Source: Streptococcus cristatus (GTDB lineage: Bacteria > Bacillota > Bacilli > Lactobacillales > Streptococcaceae). From it: a stretch of 64,000 nt of DNA. A program made the position numbers and the translations under genes. This document shows, one piece after another, positions 29,410 to 38,555 of the stretch. The notes beneath the pieces are model-generated. The model was not told where the DNA came from and made no database searches. It saw only the letters and a list, made by a program, of their open reading frames with translations. The stretch is from NCBI RefSeq assembly GCF_008369405.1, contig NZ_VSJJ01000001.1, forward strand, positions 246,523-310,522. The letters run 5' to 3'. Numbering within the stretch: position 1 is the stretch's first letter; every line of letters begins with the position of its first letter.

Positions 29410-29766
29410 TTAGAAAAATAAACTCAGCAAAGTCAACATTGCCAAACCACCCTGCTTGAGCAGAATTTTCGGATCGCTGGTCACTGCACCGTATGCTGCC
29501 ACCAAGATGATATAAACCATAAAAATTCCTAGCCAAACTGGATTAGGCTGGACAAAGGCCGCAATTAAAACCAAAATCCCCAGCAGACCATTATAAACTC
29601 CTTGGTTTTTGAAAAGGGTATTGACCGACTGCTGCTCCAACTCCTCTTGAGACATACCAAAGACCCGTGCTGTCGTAGCTGAAGTCGTTGCGATGGTCTC
29701 TAAGTACATAATATAGAAAAATTCCAAGGCAACCAAACTTGCCAAAATCAGTGTAAAAATAGACAT
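29410..29766 (-). CDS. DUF1304 family membrane protein
   Basis: 118-residue protein with four predicted helices (TLILASLVALEFFYIMYLE, GLLGILVLIAAFVQ, VWLGIFMVYIILVAAYGAV, LAMLTLLSLFF). The conserved F-NQG-YNG motif of DUF1304 appears as FKNQGVYNGLLG (about 52-63). Function unknown. The ATG at 29766 has an AAGGAG ribosome site; a longer frame starts in a region with no such site. It is monocistronic. Confidence 0.82.
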   Translation of the reverse strand: MSIFTLILASLVALEFFYIMYLETIATTSATTARVFGMSQEELEQQSVNTLFKNQGVYNGLLGILVLIAAFVQPNPVWLGIFMVYIILVAAYGAVTSDPKILLKQGGLAMLTLLSLFF

Positions 29767-29910
29767 TTCCTTCTCCTTATAAAAATTAATGACGAAAAAA
29801 AGTATAACATAGAGCAAGAAAAAACTCTAAAATTTGCTTCCAATAAAATGCTTTATGACACTTTTTTAAAATAGGCGTAGCAGAAATGAGCATTTTCCGA
29901 CTAGATGTGA

Positions 29911-29916
29911 TACAAT
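29911..29916 (+). promoter_or_regulatory. Extended -10 promoter of the flavoprotein disulfide reductase gene
   Basis: TGTGATACAAT with the -10 hexamer TACAAT at 29911-29916 and no clear -35. The same TGTGATACAAT occurs in front of the reductase gene at 31368. Confidence 0.5.
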
Positions 29917-29940
29917 CTTTTTGAAAAATGGAGGTAAATT

Positions 29941-31257
29941 ATGTTAACCTATGATTTAATTGTCATCGGCTTTGGTAAGGCCGGTAAAACATTGGCAGCC
30001 AAAATGGCGTCCCAAGGAAAAAAAGTTGCTTTGATTGAGCGAAGCAAGGCTATGTATGGGGGAACCTGTATCAATATCGCCTGTATCCCAACCAAGACCC
30101 TGCTTGTCGCAGCTGAGAAAGGCCTGGCTTTCGACCAAGTCATGGCTGAAAAGAACGCTGTAACCAGCCGTCTCAACGGCAAGAACTACGCAGCAATCAG
30201 TGGCGCTGGTGTTGACATTATTGATGCGGAAGCTCATTTCCTTTCCAATAAAGTCATCGAAATCACAACTGGAGATGAAAAAGAGGAACTGACGGCTGAA
30301 ACTATTGTCATCAATACTGGTGCTGTTTCCAATGTCCTGCCAATTCCAGGACTGACTGAGACCGAACACGTCTATGACTCAACTGGCATTCAAAATCTGA
30401 AGGAACTTCCTAAACGCTTAGGAGTTCTGGGTGGCGGTAACATCGGCCTAGAATTTGCCGGACTCTATAACAAACTGGGCAGTCAGGTGACTGTGCTGGA
30501 TGCTGCTCCTGTCTTTCTCCCTCGAGTAGAGCCTTCTATCGCTGCTCTAGCTAAGCAATACATGGAAGAAGACGGGATCCAGCTCCTGCAAAATGTGCAA
30601 ACCAAGCAGATTAAAAATGATGGTGCTGAAGTTGTGGTTGTAACAGAGGATGGAGAATTCCGCTTTGATGCCTTGCTCTATGCTACTGGCCGCAAGCCGA
30701 ATGTTGAGCCCCTGCAGTTAGAAAATACAGATATCGAGCTGACAGAGCGCGGAGCTATCAAGGTCAACAAGCACTTGGAAACATCTGTACCTGGCGTTTT
30801 TGCAGCGGGCGATGTCAATGGCGGTCTGCAGTTCACTTATATCTCACTAGATGACTTCCGTATCCTTTATAGCTATCTGGCTGGCGACGGTAGCTACACA
30901 CTGGAAGACCGTAAAAACGTCCCTACCAGCATGTTCATCACACCGCCTTTGGCTCAAATCGGATTGACCGAAAAGGAAGCCAAAGAGCAAGGACTGCCGA
31001 TTGCAGTGAAGGAGATTCCAGTCGCAGCAATGCCTCGCGGACATGTCAATGCTGACTTACGCGGCGCCTTTAAGGCCGTTGTCAACACAGAGACCAAGGA
31101 AATCGTCGGAGCAACAATCTTCTCAGCAGGGGCTCAGGAAATTATCAATATCCTGACTGTAGCCATGGATAATAAGATTCCTTATACCTACTTGAGCAAG
31201 CAAATCTTCACCCACCCAACGCTGGCTGAAAACCTCAATGATTTATTTGCTATCTAA
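29941..31257 (+). CDS. RclA/Har-like flavoprotein disulfide reductase (probable hypothiocyanous acid reductase)
   Basis: 438-residue pyridine nucleotide-disulfide oxidoreductase. The FAD-binding GFGKAGKTLAAKMA is at about 10-23, the redox pair is C43-x4-C48 in GGTCINIACIPTKT, the NAD(P) site is GGGNIGLEFAG (about 162-172) and the second FAD motif is FAAGDVNGG. The C-terminal HPTLAE matches the His-Glu of active disulfide reductases. Length and motifs fit RclA of E. coli and Har of S. pneumoniae, which reduce hypothiocyanous acid made by host peroxidases. A mercuric reductase-like or dihydrolipoyl dehydrogenase role is less likely because no partner genes are near. Confidence 0.82.
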   Translation: MLTYDLIVIGFGKAGKTLAAKMASQGKKVALIERSKAMYGGTCINIACIPTKTLLVAAEKGLAFDQVMAEKNAVTSRLNGKNYAAISGAGVDIIDAEAHFLSNKVIEITTGDEKEELTAETIVINTGAVSNVLPIPGLTETEHVYDSTGIQNLKELPKRLGVLGGGNIGLEFAGLYNKLGSQVTVLDAAPVFLPRVEPSIAALAKQYMEEDGIQLLQNVQTKQIKNDGAEVVVVTEDGEFRFDALLYATGRKPNVEPLQLENTDIELTERGAIKVNKHLETSVPGVFAAGDVNGGLQFTYISLDDFRILYSYLAGDGSYTLEDRKNVPTSMFITPPLAQIGLTEKEAKEQGLPIAVKEIPVAAMPRGHVNADLRGAFKAVVNTETKEIVGATIFSAGAQEIINILTVAMDNKIPYTYLSKQIFTHPTLAENLNDLFAI

Positions 31258-31261
31258 TGTT

Positions 31262-31281
31262 AAGCCCCTGATGGGGCTTTT
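31262..31281 (+). terminator. Terminator after the disulfide reductase gene
   Basis: AAGCCCC-TGAT-GGGGCTT followed by TTA, 5 nt after the stop. Confidence 0.75.
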
Positions 31282-31367
31282 ACAATACCTACAAAAATTT
31301 AATTACATTTCGACCTATTTTTGTGATACAATAATGCTAGTTTATTTTAAAAAGATTGAGGAAAATT

Positions 31368-32336
31368 ATGTCTGAACTGTATGATATTACGATTGTCGGT
31401 GGCGGTCCAGTTGGCCTATTCGCAGCTTTTTACGCTCATTTGCGCCAAGCCAAGGTTAAAATTATTGATTCTCTACCTCAGCTAGGCGGTCAGCCGGCCA
31501 TTCTCTACCCAGAAAAGAAAATTCTGGATGTGCCAGGCTTTACTAATTTGACTGGTGAAAAACTGACACAGCGTCTGATTGAGCAACTAGAAACTTTCCA
31601 GACTGAGATTTGCCTCAATGAAACAGTGCTGGATATCGTCAAAGCGGATGTAGGCTTCACCATCACGACTTCTCAAGCCCAGCATCAGACCAAAACCATC
31701 ATCATCGCCATGGGAGGCGGCGCCTTCAAACCAAGAGCTTTGGAGTTAGACGATGCGGAAATCTACAGCAACCTTCACTATCACGTTTCAAACATCAGCC
31801 AGTACGCTGGCAAAAAGGTTGTTGTTTTGGGAGGCGGTGACTCGGCTGTTGACTGGGCACTAGCTTTTAAAAAAATCGCAGAAACTAGCCTGGTTCATCG
31901 TCGGGACAACTTCCGGGCTTTAGAGCATAGCGTGGAAGAACTCAAGGCTTCCAGTGTTGAGATTAAGACACCATTTGTACCCAGTCGATTGGTCGGCGAA
32001 AACGGCAAGATTACCCACTTGGAAATCAGCCAAGTCAAGGGAGAGGAAAGTCAGCTTTTGCCGCTGGATCATCTCTTTGTCAACTACGGTTTTAAATCCT
32101 CTGTCGGCAATCTCAAAGATTGGGGCTTGGAGCTCAACCGTCACAAGATTTTGGTCAATAGCAAGCAAGAAACTTCCGTGCCAGGTATCTATGCAGCTGG
32201 TGACTGCTGCAGCTACGAGGGAAAGATTGACCTGATTGCGACTGGACTAGGTGAAGCACCTACTGCTGTCAACAATGCCATTAACCATATCTATCCTGAG
32301 CAAAAAGTCCAACCCAAACATTCTACAAGCCTATAA
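31368..32336 (+). CDS. Ferredoxin/flavodoxin-NADP reductase, thioredoxin reductase-like (YumC type)
   Basis: 322-residue flavoprotein. FAD-binding GGGPVGLFAAFYA is at about 11-23, NADPH-binding GGGDSAVDWAL at about 155-165 and the second FAD motif YAAGDCCSYEGK at about 276-287. The CxxC of thioredoxin reductase is absent from the NADPH domain, which identifies the type-2 ferredoxin-NADP reductase group. The ATG at 31368 (MSELYDITIVGG) has TGAGGA upstream and is preferred over one 12 nt earlier. It is monocistronic. Confidence 0.9.
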   Translation: MSELYDITIVGGGPVGLFAAFYAHLRQAKVKIIDSLPQLGGQPAILYPEKKILDVPGFTNLTGEKLTQRLIEQLETFQTEICLNETVLDIVKADVGFTITTSQAQHQTKTIIIAMGGGAFKPRALELDDAEIYSNLHYHVSNISQYAGKKVVVLGGGDSAVDWALAFKKIAETSLVHRRDNFRALEHSVEELKASSVEIKTPFVPSRLVGENGKITHLEISQVKGEESQLLPLDHLFVNYGFKSSVGNLKDWGLELNRHKILVNSKQETSVPGIYAAGDCCSYEGKIDLIATGLGEAPTAVNNAINHIYPEQKVQPKHSTSL

Positions 32337-32343
32337 AAAAACG

Positions 32344-32371
32344 GCTGCCGAGCTTAAACTCGGCAGCTTTT
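32344..32371. terminator. Bidirectional terminator between the reductase gene and whiA
   Basis: GCTGCCGAG-CTTAAA-CTCGGCAGC, a 9 bp perfect stem flanked by TTTTAT on one side and a run of A on the other. It overlaps the end of whiA. Confidence 0.88.
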
Positions 32372-33281
32372 ATAATTCATCTGCGATTTTATTGATTTTT
32401 CTCAAGCGATGATTGACACCGCTCTTAGTTAGAGGTTGGCTCAAACTATCAGCTAGCTGCTGGATGGAGTAGTCCGGATGCTGGATACGAAGCTGGGCTA
32501 CCTCCTGCAGGTCTACAGGTAAACTCTCAATGCCGATATTATCGCTGATTTTGGCAATATTGTTAATGGTCTTCATACTGGCTGTGACCGTACGAGCGAT
32601 GTTCGCTGTCTCCGCATTATTGGCTCGATTGAGGTCATTGCGCGCTTCCCGCATGAGCTTAAGAGACTCAAACTCAGCCATGGCTTCCATAGCACCGATG
32701 ACAATGAGAAAATCCATGATATCCTCAGCCCGCTGCAGATAGGTGACAGCCCCCTTCTTACGCTCGATGGTCTTGGCATCCAGCAGAAAACGGCGCATCA
32801 AGGCAGCTAAATCCTCAGCATGATCCAGATAAACGGACAAGATTTCCAGTTGGTACTTGCCTGAGTCTGGCTCCCGCATGCTGCCATTCGAGAGAAAGGC
32901 TCCCCGAAGATAGGAACGACTGGCTTCATCATCTGACAAAATGGCCTGGTCAATCCCTGCCTCAATACCAAAAAAGGAGTCAGCCAAGTGCAGGTCAGAT
33001 AAGATTTCTTCTACTTTCTGATCTAGAAATACTGTATAAACGCGATTCTTACGCAGATTAGTCTTCTGATGGTGGCGAATTTCCGACTTGACCTGATAAA
33101 GGTCCAACAGCAGCTCATAGAGATGGCGAGCAATCTTGGCATTTTCTGTTGAAATGGATAAGGTGAGGCCGGTCGAAGAAATTCCTAAACTACCAGCCAT
33201 CTTGATGATGGCAGCCAACTCATTTTTGTCTTTTACAGATAGGCTTAAAAGCTCTTCTTTTACTTTTACTGTAAAGCTCAT
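32370..33281 (-). CDS. whiA: DNA-binding protein WhiA
   Basis: 303-residue protein with an N-terminal LAGLIDADG-like fold (about 1-190) lacking endonuclease residues and a C-terminal helix-turn-helix (about 215-300, LREVA-type [20 protein letters not shown]). In Gram-positive bacteria it affects division and chromosome segregation. Its start overlaps the yvcK stop by 4 nt in the conserved rapZ-yvcK-whiA cluster. Confidence 0.96.
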   Translation of the reverse strand: MSFTVKVKEELLSLSVKDKNELAAIIKMAGSLGISSTGLTLSISTENAKIARHLYELLLDLYQVKSEIRHHQKTNLRKNRVYTVFLDQKVEEILSDLHLADSFFGIEAGIDQAILSDDEASRSYLRGAFLSNGSMREPDSGKYQLEILSVYLDHAEDLAALMRRFLLDAKTIERKKGAVTYLQRAEDIMDFLIVIGAMEAMAEFESLKLMREARNDLNRANNAETANIARTVTASMKTINNIAKISDNIGIESLPVDLQEVAQLRIQHPDYSIQQLADSLSQPLTKSGVNHRLRKINKIADEL

Positions 33282-34255
33282 TTGCGCACCTGTATAATCT
33301 GCATCAATTCATCCACAAGTAACTCTCCGTCATGGAAAGCTCCGCCATTTTCCAATCGAAGGAAATTCGATGAAATAACACGCGGAACTTGCTCTTGCAG
33401 CCCTCGAAAATTATGCTCAACTTGAACCAGATATTCATCAAATTTATTGCTGTTCATATATTCGCGCGGAACTGGCTCGATATTGACCAAGACAGTATCA
33501 ATGAACTTTTTACCCAAATGACGATGAAGTACTTGAACGTGGTCGCTATCTGAAAAGTGCTCGGTTTCGCCACGTTGAGTCATAATATTGCAAACATAGG
33601 CTACTTCTGCCTTAGTATCCAAAATAGCTTGGCCGATTTCTTCGATTACGATGTTTGGCAAAATGGAGGTAAAGAGAGAACCCGGTCCCAGAACCACCAT
33701 ATCGCTATCCAAAATACTCTGGACCACCTTTCTACTAGCAACAGGCTTTTCATCATCATAGGTATTGGTCACATAGACCCGCTCAATCATACCAGCCTTA
33801 CTAGCTAGATTGCTCTCACCGACAACTTCCGTTCCATCTGTAAACACAGCATGCAAAGTCAGCGGAGTGTCGCTTGAGGGGTAGATTTTACCTGTCGTAT
33901 GGAAAAACTTGGTCAGAAGCTGCATGGCATTATAGGTCGAACCCTGCATTTCGGAAATGCCAGCAATAATCAAATTCCCCAGGGGATGACCTGCTAGAAC
34001 GCCGTCTCCTTTGGCAAAGCGATACTGGAAGACCTTCTCATAAAACTTTGGCATGTCGGACATGGCCACCAAAACATTTCGAAGATCGCCCGGAGGCGTC
34101 AGCTGCTGGATGTTTTTGCGCAGCTCGCCAGAACTGCCGCCATCATCTGCTACTGTGACAATGGCTGTGATCTCTACATCCTTTTTCCGCAGGCTATTTA
34201 AAATAACTGAAATTCCTGTACCACCGCCGATAACTGTAATTCTCGGTTTTCTCAT
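33278..34255 (-). CDS. yvcK: YvcK/CofD-like gluconeogenesis factor
   Basis: 325-residue Rossmann-like protein ([14 protein letters not shown] at about 10-23; [12 protein letters not shown] at about 36-47; LGNLIIAG). YvcK binds UDP-sugars and is needed for normal cell shape on gluconeogenic carbon sources; it is related to CofD but lacks F420 genes nearby. It overlaps rapZ and whiA by 4 nt on each side. Confidence 0.95.
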   Translation of the reverse strand: MRKPRITVIGGGTGISVILNSLRKKDVEITAIVTVADDGGSSGELRKNIQQLTPPGDLRNVLVAMSDMPKFYEKVFQYRFAKGDGVLAGHPLGNLIIAGISEMQGSTYNAMQLLTKFFHTTGKIYPSSDTPLTLHAVFTDGTEVVGESNLASKAGMIERVYVTNTYDDEKPVASRKVVQSILDSDMVVLGPGSLFTSILPNIVIEEIGQAILDTKAEVAYVCNIMTQRGETEHFSDSDHVQVLHRHLGKKFIDTVLVNIEPVPREYMNSNKFDEYLVQVEHNFRGLQEQVPRVISSNFLRLENGGAFHDGELLVDELMQIIQVRK

Positions 34256-35142
34256 GAGCGGTTCACCGTTTCCTTCCGACGATTTTTGTCGCGATGACTG
34301 GCATTGACTGGCCAGTTTTTCGCTAAATCATCCGCCAAACGCTGTGCAAAGGCCACGCTACGGTGCTGTCCGCCCGTGCAGCCGACCGCGATGGTCAGTA
34401 TGGACTTGCCTTCCTTTTGATAGCCCGGCAAAATCGGCTCAATCAGACCCAGTAAATGCTGGTAAAATTCTTCAGACTCCGCATGGTTCATGACATAGTC
34501 AAAAACATCCTTGTCCAATCCTGTTTGATTACGCAGTTCAGGCTTATAGTAGGGATTAGGCAGGAAACGTACATCAAAGACCAAGTCCGCATCCAGAGGC
34601 AGGCCGTATTTGAAACCAAAACTCATAACCTCAATGCGGAAACTGTGCATTTCATCTTGATTGGAAAACTGTTCAGAAATCGTTTTTCTCAGCTCCCGTG
34701 GCGTCAAATCCGTCGTATCTACGACATTTTGACTGAGGTTCTTCAGAGGTGCCAAGAGTTCACGCTCCAGCTTAATCCCATCTAAAATCCGCCCGTCAGC
34801 TGCCAAGGGATGACTGCGTCGGGTTTCTTTATAGCGAGCCACCAATTCCTTATCAGCCGCATCCAAAAATAGAATTTTAAAATCAATTTCCGTACTTCTT
34901 TCCAGCTCATCCAGAATATCCTGAATTTCTAAAAAGAAGGAGCGACTCCGCATATCAACAACCAGAGCCAGTTTGTCATTGTCAGTGGTTCCTTCAACCA
35001 GCTGCAAAAACTTTGGTACTAGAGTCGGTGGCATATTATCAATGGTAAAATAGCCCAAATCCTCAAAAGACTGGATAGCAACTGTCTTTCCAGCACCGCT
35101 CATTCCTGTCACAATCACTAATTGAATCTTGTGTTCAGCCAT
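34252..35142 (-). CDS. rapZ: RNase adapter protein RapZ (nucleotide-binding)
   Basis: 296-residue P-loop protein: Walker [11 protein letters not shown] (about 13-22), Walker B-like LALVVDMRS, and the C-terminal domain with [17 protein letters not shown] (about 262-278), the part that binds glucosamine-6-phosphate in E. coli. In Firmicutes the RNA target is not settled. The ATG at 35142 has AGGGAG at proper distance; the annotated-length alternative starts 15 nt earlier and overlaps it. Confidence 0.94.
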   Translation of the reverse strand: MAEHKIQLVIVTGMSGAGKTVAIQSFEDLGYFTIDNMPPTLVPKFLQLVEGTTDNDKLALVVDMRSRSFFLEIQDILDELERSTEIDFKILFLDAADKELVARYKETRRSHPLAADGRILDGIKLERELLAPLKNLSQNVVDTTDLTPRELRKTISEQFSNQDEMHSFRIEVMSFGFKYGLPLDADLVFDVRFLPNPYYKPELRNQTGLDKDVFDYVMNHAESEEFYQHLLGLIEPILPGYQKEGKSILTIAVGCTGGQHRSVAFAQRLADDLAKNWPVNASHRDKNRRKETVNRS

Positions 35143-35173
35143 TCTTTCTCCCTTCATTTAACATTTTATTTGT

Positions 35174-35201
35174 AAAAAGGGACGGGAAACTTCCCAGCCC
35201 C
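35174..35201 (-). terminator. ridA terminator
   Basis: On the minus strand GGGGCTGGGAA-GT-TTCCCGTCCC, a 10 bp stem with one bulged base, followed by TTTTTA, between ridA and rapZ. Confidence 0.75.
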
Positions 35202-35210
35202 AAGCATTTA

Positions 35211-35591
35211 TTACACAATCTCGGCAATGACTTCGATTTCGATTTTAACATCACGAGGTAAGCGAGCCACTTCTACTGCCGAACGAGCTGGAAACTCGCT
35301 CTTAAAGGCTGTTTTGTAGACTTCATTAAATGGAACAAAATCATTGATATCACTTAGGAAGCAGGTTGCCTTGACCACATGGTCAAAATCTGTTCCAGCT
35401 GCTTCTAAAATGGCTCCTACATTTTTCAAAACCTGCTGGGTCTGCTCCTCAATCGTTGCTCCTACAATTTCTCCTGTCTCTGGTGACAAAGGAATTTGAC
35501 CGCTGGCAAATAAAAGGTTGCCGACGATTTTTCCTTGGACATAAGGTCCGATTGCTGCTGGTGCTTTATCTGTTTGTACTATTTTTGCCAT
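35211..35591 (-). CDS. ridA: RidA/YjgF family enamine/imine deaminase
   Basis: 126-residue trimeric protein that hydrolyses reactive 2-aminoacrylate and related imines. The family signature ARSAVEVARLPRDVKIEIEVIA (in part, about 101-122) includes the substrate-binding Arg, and the N-terminal AAIGPYVQG is typical. It has its own AGGAGA ribosome site and is followed by a terminator. Confidence 0.93.
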   Translation of the reverse strand: MAKIVQTDKAPAAIGPYVQGKIVGNLLFASGQIPLSPETGEIVGATIEEQTQQVLKNVGAILEAAGTDFDHVVKATCFLSDINDFVPFNEVYKTAFKSEFPARSAVEVARLPRDVKIEIEVIAEIV

Positions 35592-35735
35592 TATATTCTC
35601 CTCATTTCTTTCATCTTATTATATCATAAAGTCAAAAGACTGACTATTCTTGTCCTCCTTCCCATTGACTTTTAGGCAATTTTTCATTATGATAGTAAAT
35701 GCATAATTCAAAACACTTGTTTTGGACTGGTTCGC

Positions 35736-35880
35736 AAACTTCCCAGTATAAAAAACTAAGTACCCTTATATTCTAAAGTAATGTAATTGCGCATAGTTTT
35801 TTCTGGTGTCCTGCCGCTTTGGCAGAACTAACTGAGAGGTTGAGACGGAGGTTTCAGCCTTATTTTATTTCTCAAAAGGA
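35736..35880 (+). promoter_or_regulatory. Structured 5' leader of the nucleoside hydrolase operon (unassigned)
   Basis: Three small stems precede the gene: ACTGG/CCAGT (35726-35747, edge of this interval), CTGCC-GCTTT-GGCAG (35811-35825), and GGTTGA/TCAGCC with one G-U (35838-35859), then an AAAGGAGG ribosome site. The 295-nt intergenic space is long for this genome. I cannot match it to a riboswitch family, and no T-rich terminator is visible, so any control would be at translation. Confidence 0.3.
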
Positions 35881-35886
35881 GGACCT

Positions 35887-36864
35887 ATGAAAAGAAAAGT
35901 TATTATTGACTGCGATCCTGGCATAGACGACAGCCTAGCCCTGCTCTATGCCTTGCAACACCCTGACTTAGAAGTCGTTGCTTTGACCATAGTTGCTGGA
36001 AATGTCCCAGTGGAACTTGGTCTTGAAAATGCCTTCAAAATATTGGAAAGGCTGAATCGGCTGGATATTCCAGTTTATGTAGGAGCCGACAAGCCCTTGG
36101 TTCGTGACTTCGTCTCCGCTCAGGACACACACGGCATGGATGGATTGGGGGAAAGCGGGATAACAAGAAGCAGTTCCACCCAAGCCCAGCCACAAGCTGC
36201 TTATGACTTTCTGGCAGACTACTTCCAGACCAATAAGAATACTTCTATCATCGCACTGGGGCCTTTGACCAATATTGCCTTGGCTCTCAGGAAAAATCCT
36301 ACACTTGGGCAACATCTAGAACGATTTGTCAGCATGGGCGGGAGCTACAAATCGCATGGCAACTGCTCGCCCGTAGCGGAGTACAACTACTGGTGCGATC
36401 CACATGCAGCCCAAGAGACCTATGAAAAACTTGGAAAAAAGATTGAAATGGTCGGTCTAGATGTCACGCGAAAGATTGTCTTGACGCCTAATCTATTGGA
36501 ATATATGCGTTTTATCAATCCTGAAGTCGCTGACTTTGTCGGAAAAATCACTCGTTTTTACTGGGATTTTCATTGGGAGTATGAACATATCATCGGCTGT
36601 GTCATCAACGATCCATTGGCAGTTGCCCATTTCCTGCATCAAGACCTTTGTCAAGGATTTGACTCCTTCGTCGATCTTGCGACGGAAGGCATTGCCATGG
36701 GACAAACGTTAGTTGATGCCTATCATTTTTATGGTAAGGAAGCCAATGCTAAAGTACTGACCCATGTAAACACCCAACTCTTCTTTCAGGAGTTTCTCTC
36801 CGTGATACTTAACACTTCAAAGGAAATCATCTGCCAAGATCTAGAAACTTTAAATTTAGGATAA
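35887..36864 (+). CDS. Inosine-uridine preferring nucleoside hydrolase family protein
   Basis: 325-residue nucleoside N-ribohydrolase. The calcium-binding DCDPGIDDSLAL is at about 8-19 (DxDxxxDD), further family segments are GNVPVELGLENAF and SMGGSYKSHGNCSPVAEYNYWCDP (in part, about 149-172), and an active-site-type His lies near 238. It splits a nucleoside into base and ribose. The product base is unknown; the ECF transporter S-component 4 nt downstream suggests that uptake and hydrolysis of one nucleoside are coupled. Confidence 0.9.
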   Translation: MKRKVIIDCDPGIDDSLALLYALQHPDLEVVALTIVAGNVPVELGLENAFKILERLNRLDIPVYVGADKPLVRDFVSAQDTHGMDGLGESGITRSSSTQAQPQAAYDFLADYFQTNKNTSIIALGPLTNIALALRKNPTLGQHLERFVSMGGSYKSHGNCSPVAEYNYWCDPHAAQETYEKLGKKIEMVGLDVTRKIVLTPNLLEYMRFINPEVADFVGKITRFYWDFHWEYEHIIGCVINDPLAVAHFLHQDLCQGFDSFVDLATEGIAMGQTLVDAYHFYGKEANAKVLTHVNTQLFFQEFLSVILNTSKEIICQDLETLNLG

Positions 36865-36868
36865 GATT

Positions 36869-37435
36869 ATGAAAAAAACATCACCATTTATCATCGCATT
36901 TACAGCTATCTGCATCGCTCTAAACTATGTCGGTGCCAACATCGCCCTTTTTCTAAAACTTCCTGTTTATTTGGATACGTTTGGAACGATATTAGCCAGC
37001 CTCGTTTTAGGACCTATTTTCGGAGTAGGAACTGCGGTTGCTAGTGCTCTTATTAGCTCCTTTACAACAGACATTTCTGCTATTTATTTCTCTCCGGTAG
37101 CTATTCTTTTGGCCCTACTCGTCTCGGTCTTTTTCACTTCTGATTCAAAACCAAGATTAAACCTCCTCTGGAAAACATTTCTAGTTTCCCTGCCAGCTAC
37201 TGCTTTGGCCTCTCTGATTACCGTCATTGTCTTCAAAGGAATTACCCCAAGCGGCTCTAGTATTATCGTTCAGGGCTTACACGGTTTAGGCTTAGATTTA
37301 GTCACCAGCACCATCATCGTCCAAGCGCTAACCGACTATGCAGACCGACTCATCGTTATTGGGGTCAGTCTGGTCTTCATCCCACAACTCAAAAAAGTCA
37401 GCCCAAGAATCTTTGCAAAATCCAACAATGCATAA
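36869..37435 (+). CDS. ECF transporter S-component (nucleoside/base-type, CD3073-like)
   Basis: 188-residue membrane protein with six predicted helices. The N-terminal NYVGANIALFLKLPVYLDTF and LGPIFGVGTAVASAL segments resemble substrate-binding S-components of group II ECF transporters, which share an EcfA/A'/T energising module encoded elsewhere. It starts 4 nt after the nucleoside hydrolase stop, so the substrate is likely a nucleoside or nucleobase-like vitamin precursor; the sequence alone does not tell which. Confidence 0.75.
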   Translation: MKKTSPFIIAFTAICIALNYVGANIALFLKLPVYLDTFGTILASLVLGPIFGVGTAVASALISSFTTDISAIYFSPVAILLALLVSVFFTSDSKPRLNLLWKTFLVSLPATALASLITVIVFKGITPSGSSIIVQGLHGLGLDLVTSTIIVQALTDYADRLIVIGVSLVFIPQLKKVSPRIFAKSNNA

Positions 37436-37437
37436 AT

Positions 37438-37480
37438 CAAAAGAACTACTCAAAAAACATAATTTCGAGTAGTTCTTTTG
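37438..37480 (+). terminator. Terminator after the ECF S-component gene
   Basis: CAAAAGAACTACTC / GAGTAGTTCTTTTG, a 14 bp perfect stem followed by ATTTT. Confidence 0.88.
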
Positions 37481-37522
37481 ATTTTAACATTTGTTTTTTT
37501 ATAAGTCTTTAAGATTAAGTTT

Positions 37523-37565
37523 AAAAAAGGAATAGGAAGACTCTTCTTGAGTCCAATCCTACTCC
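37523..37565 (-). terminator. pyrB terminator
   Basis: On the minus strand GGAGTAGGA ... TCCTATTCC (9 bp, one G-U), enclosing an inner GACTC-AAGAA-GAGTC stem, followed by TTTTTT, 16 nt after the pyrB stop. Confidence 0.85.
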
Positions 37566-37581
37566 CAAGCTACATCTGAGA

Positions 37582-38499
37582 TTAATTTCGTCCTTTGAGA
37601 ACAGCCTCAATGATAGCTATTCTGACAAAAACGCCATTTGTCATTTGTTCTACAATCCGAGATTTTGGAGCTTCAACCAAATGGTCTGCAATTTCTACAT
37701 CGCGATTGACAGGCGCTGGGTGCATCAGGATAGCGGTATCCTTCATACGATCATAGCGCTCTTGCGTCAAACCATGGAGTTTATGATAATTTTCCTTAGA
37801 GAAAATAGAGTTGTAGTCATGGCGCTCATGCTGCACACGAAGGAACATCATCACATCTACTTGATCAATTACTTCATCAATCGTTACGAATTTACCATAA
37901 TCAGCAAACTCATCGCTTCTCCACTCATCTGGACCAGCAAAGAAGAGCTCAGCGCCAAGACGTTTCAAGATTTGCATATTAGACTTGGCTACACGAGAGT
38001 GATCGAGGTCACCGGCAATAGCCACTTTCAAACCATCGAAATGGCCAAATTCTTGGTAAATTGTCATCAAGTCAAGCAGGCTTTGGCTTGGGTGCTGACC
38101 AGAACCGTCACCACCATTTACGATGGAAGTTGTAATCGTTGGACTTTCGACCAATTCTTTATAGTAATCCACCTCGGGGTGACGGATAACACAGACGTCT
38201 ACACCGATAGCCGACATAGTCAAAATCGTGTCATATAAGGTTTCTCCCTTATTGACTGAGCTTGTCTTGACATCAAAGTCAAGCAGGTCACATCCAAGTT
38301 TCAATTCTGCTACTTCAAAAGCCTTGTGAGTCCGAGTCGAAGGTTCAAAGAAGAGATTCGCAACGATATGCTGCTCATCGTAATGAACCTTTGCGCCGTT
38401 TTTGAATTCAATCCCGCGCTTAATCAGGGCCATCACTTCTTCGTTAGTGAGGTGTTCCATAGATACAAGGTTTTTAAGTGCGATTTGATTTGATGACAT
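37582..38499 (-). CDS. pyrB: Aspartate carbamoyltransferase catalytic subunit PyrB
   Basis: 305-residue enzyme making carbamoyl-aspartate, the committed pyrimidine step. The carbamoyl-phosphate motif [13 protein letters not shown] is at about 50-62, [13 protein letters not shown] (about 136-148) binds substrate, and [11 protein letters not shown] lies near 258. No regulatory pyrI is present, as usual in Firmicutes. It is the last gene of pyrR-pyrP-pyrB; a terminator follows, and carA/carB do not follow within this window. Confidence 0.96.
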   Translation of the reverse strand: MSSNQIALKNLVSMEHLTNEEVMALIKRGIEFKNGAKVHYDEQHIVANLFFEPSTRTHKAFEVAELKLGCDLLDFDVKTSSVNKGETLYDTILTMSAIGVDVCVIRHPEVDYYKELVESPTITTSIVNGGDGSGQHPSQSLLDLMTIYQEFGHFDGLKVAIAGDLDHSRVAKSNMQILKRLGAELFFAGPDEWRSDEFADYGKFVTIDEVIDQVDVMMFLRVQHERHDYNSIFSKENYHKLHGLTQERYDRMKDTAILMHPAPVNRDVEIADHLVEAPKSRIVEQMTNGVFVRIAIIEAVLKGRN

Positions 38500-38555
38500 G
38501 ATGTTATACTCCTTTTATATTAAAAACGTTGAACAAATGTAGCAAGCTTGTCAGC

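Noticed and set aside
35830..35845. TPP riboswitch suggested by CTGAGAGG before the nucleoside hydrolase
   Set aside because: The other conserved TPP elements (the ACCTGA-type second half and the long P1 stem) are absent.
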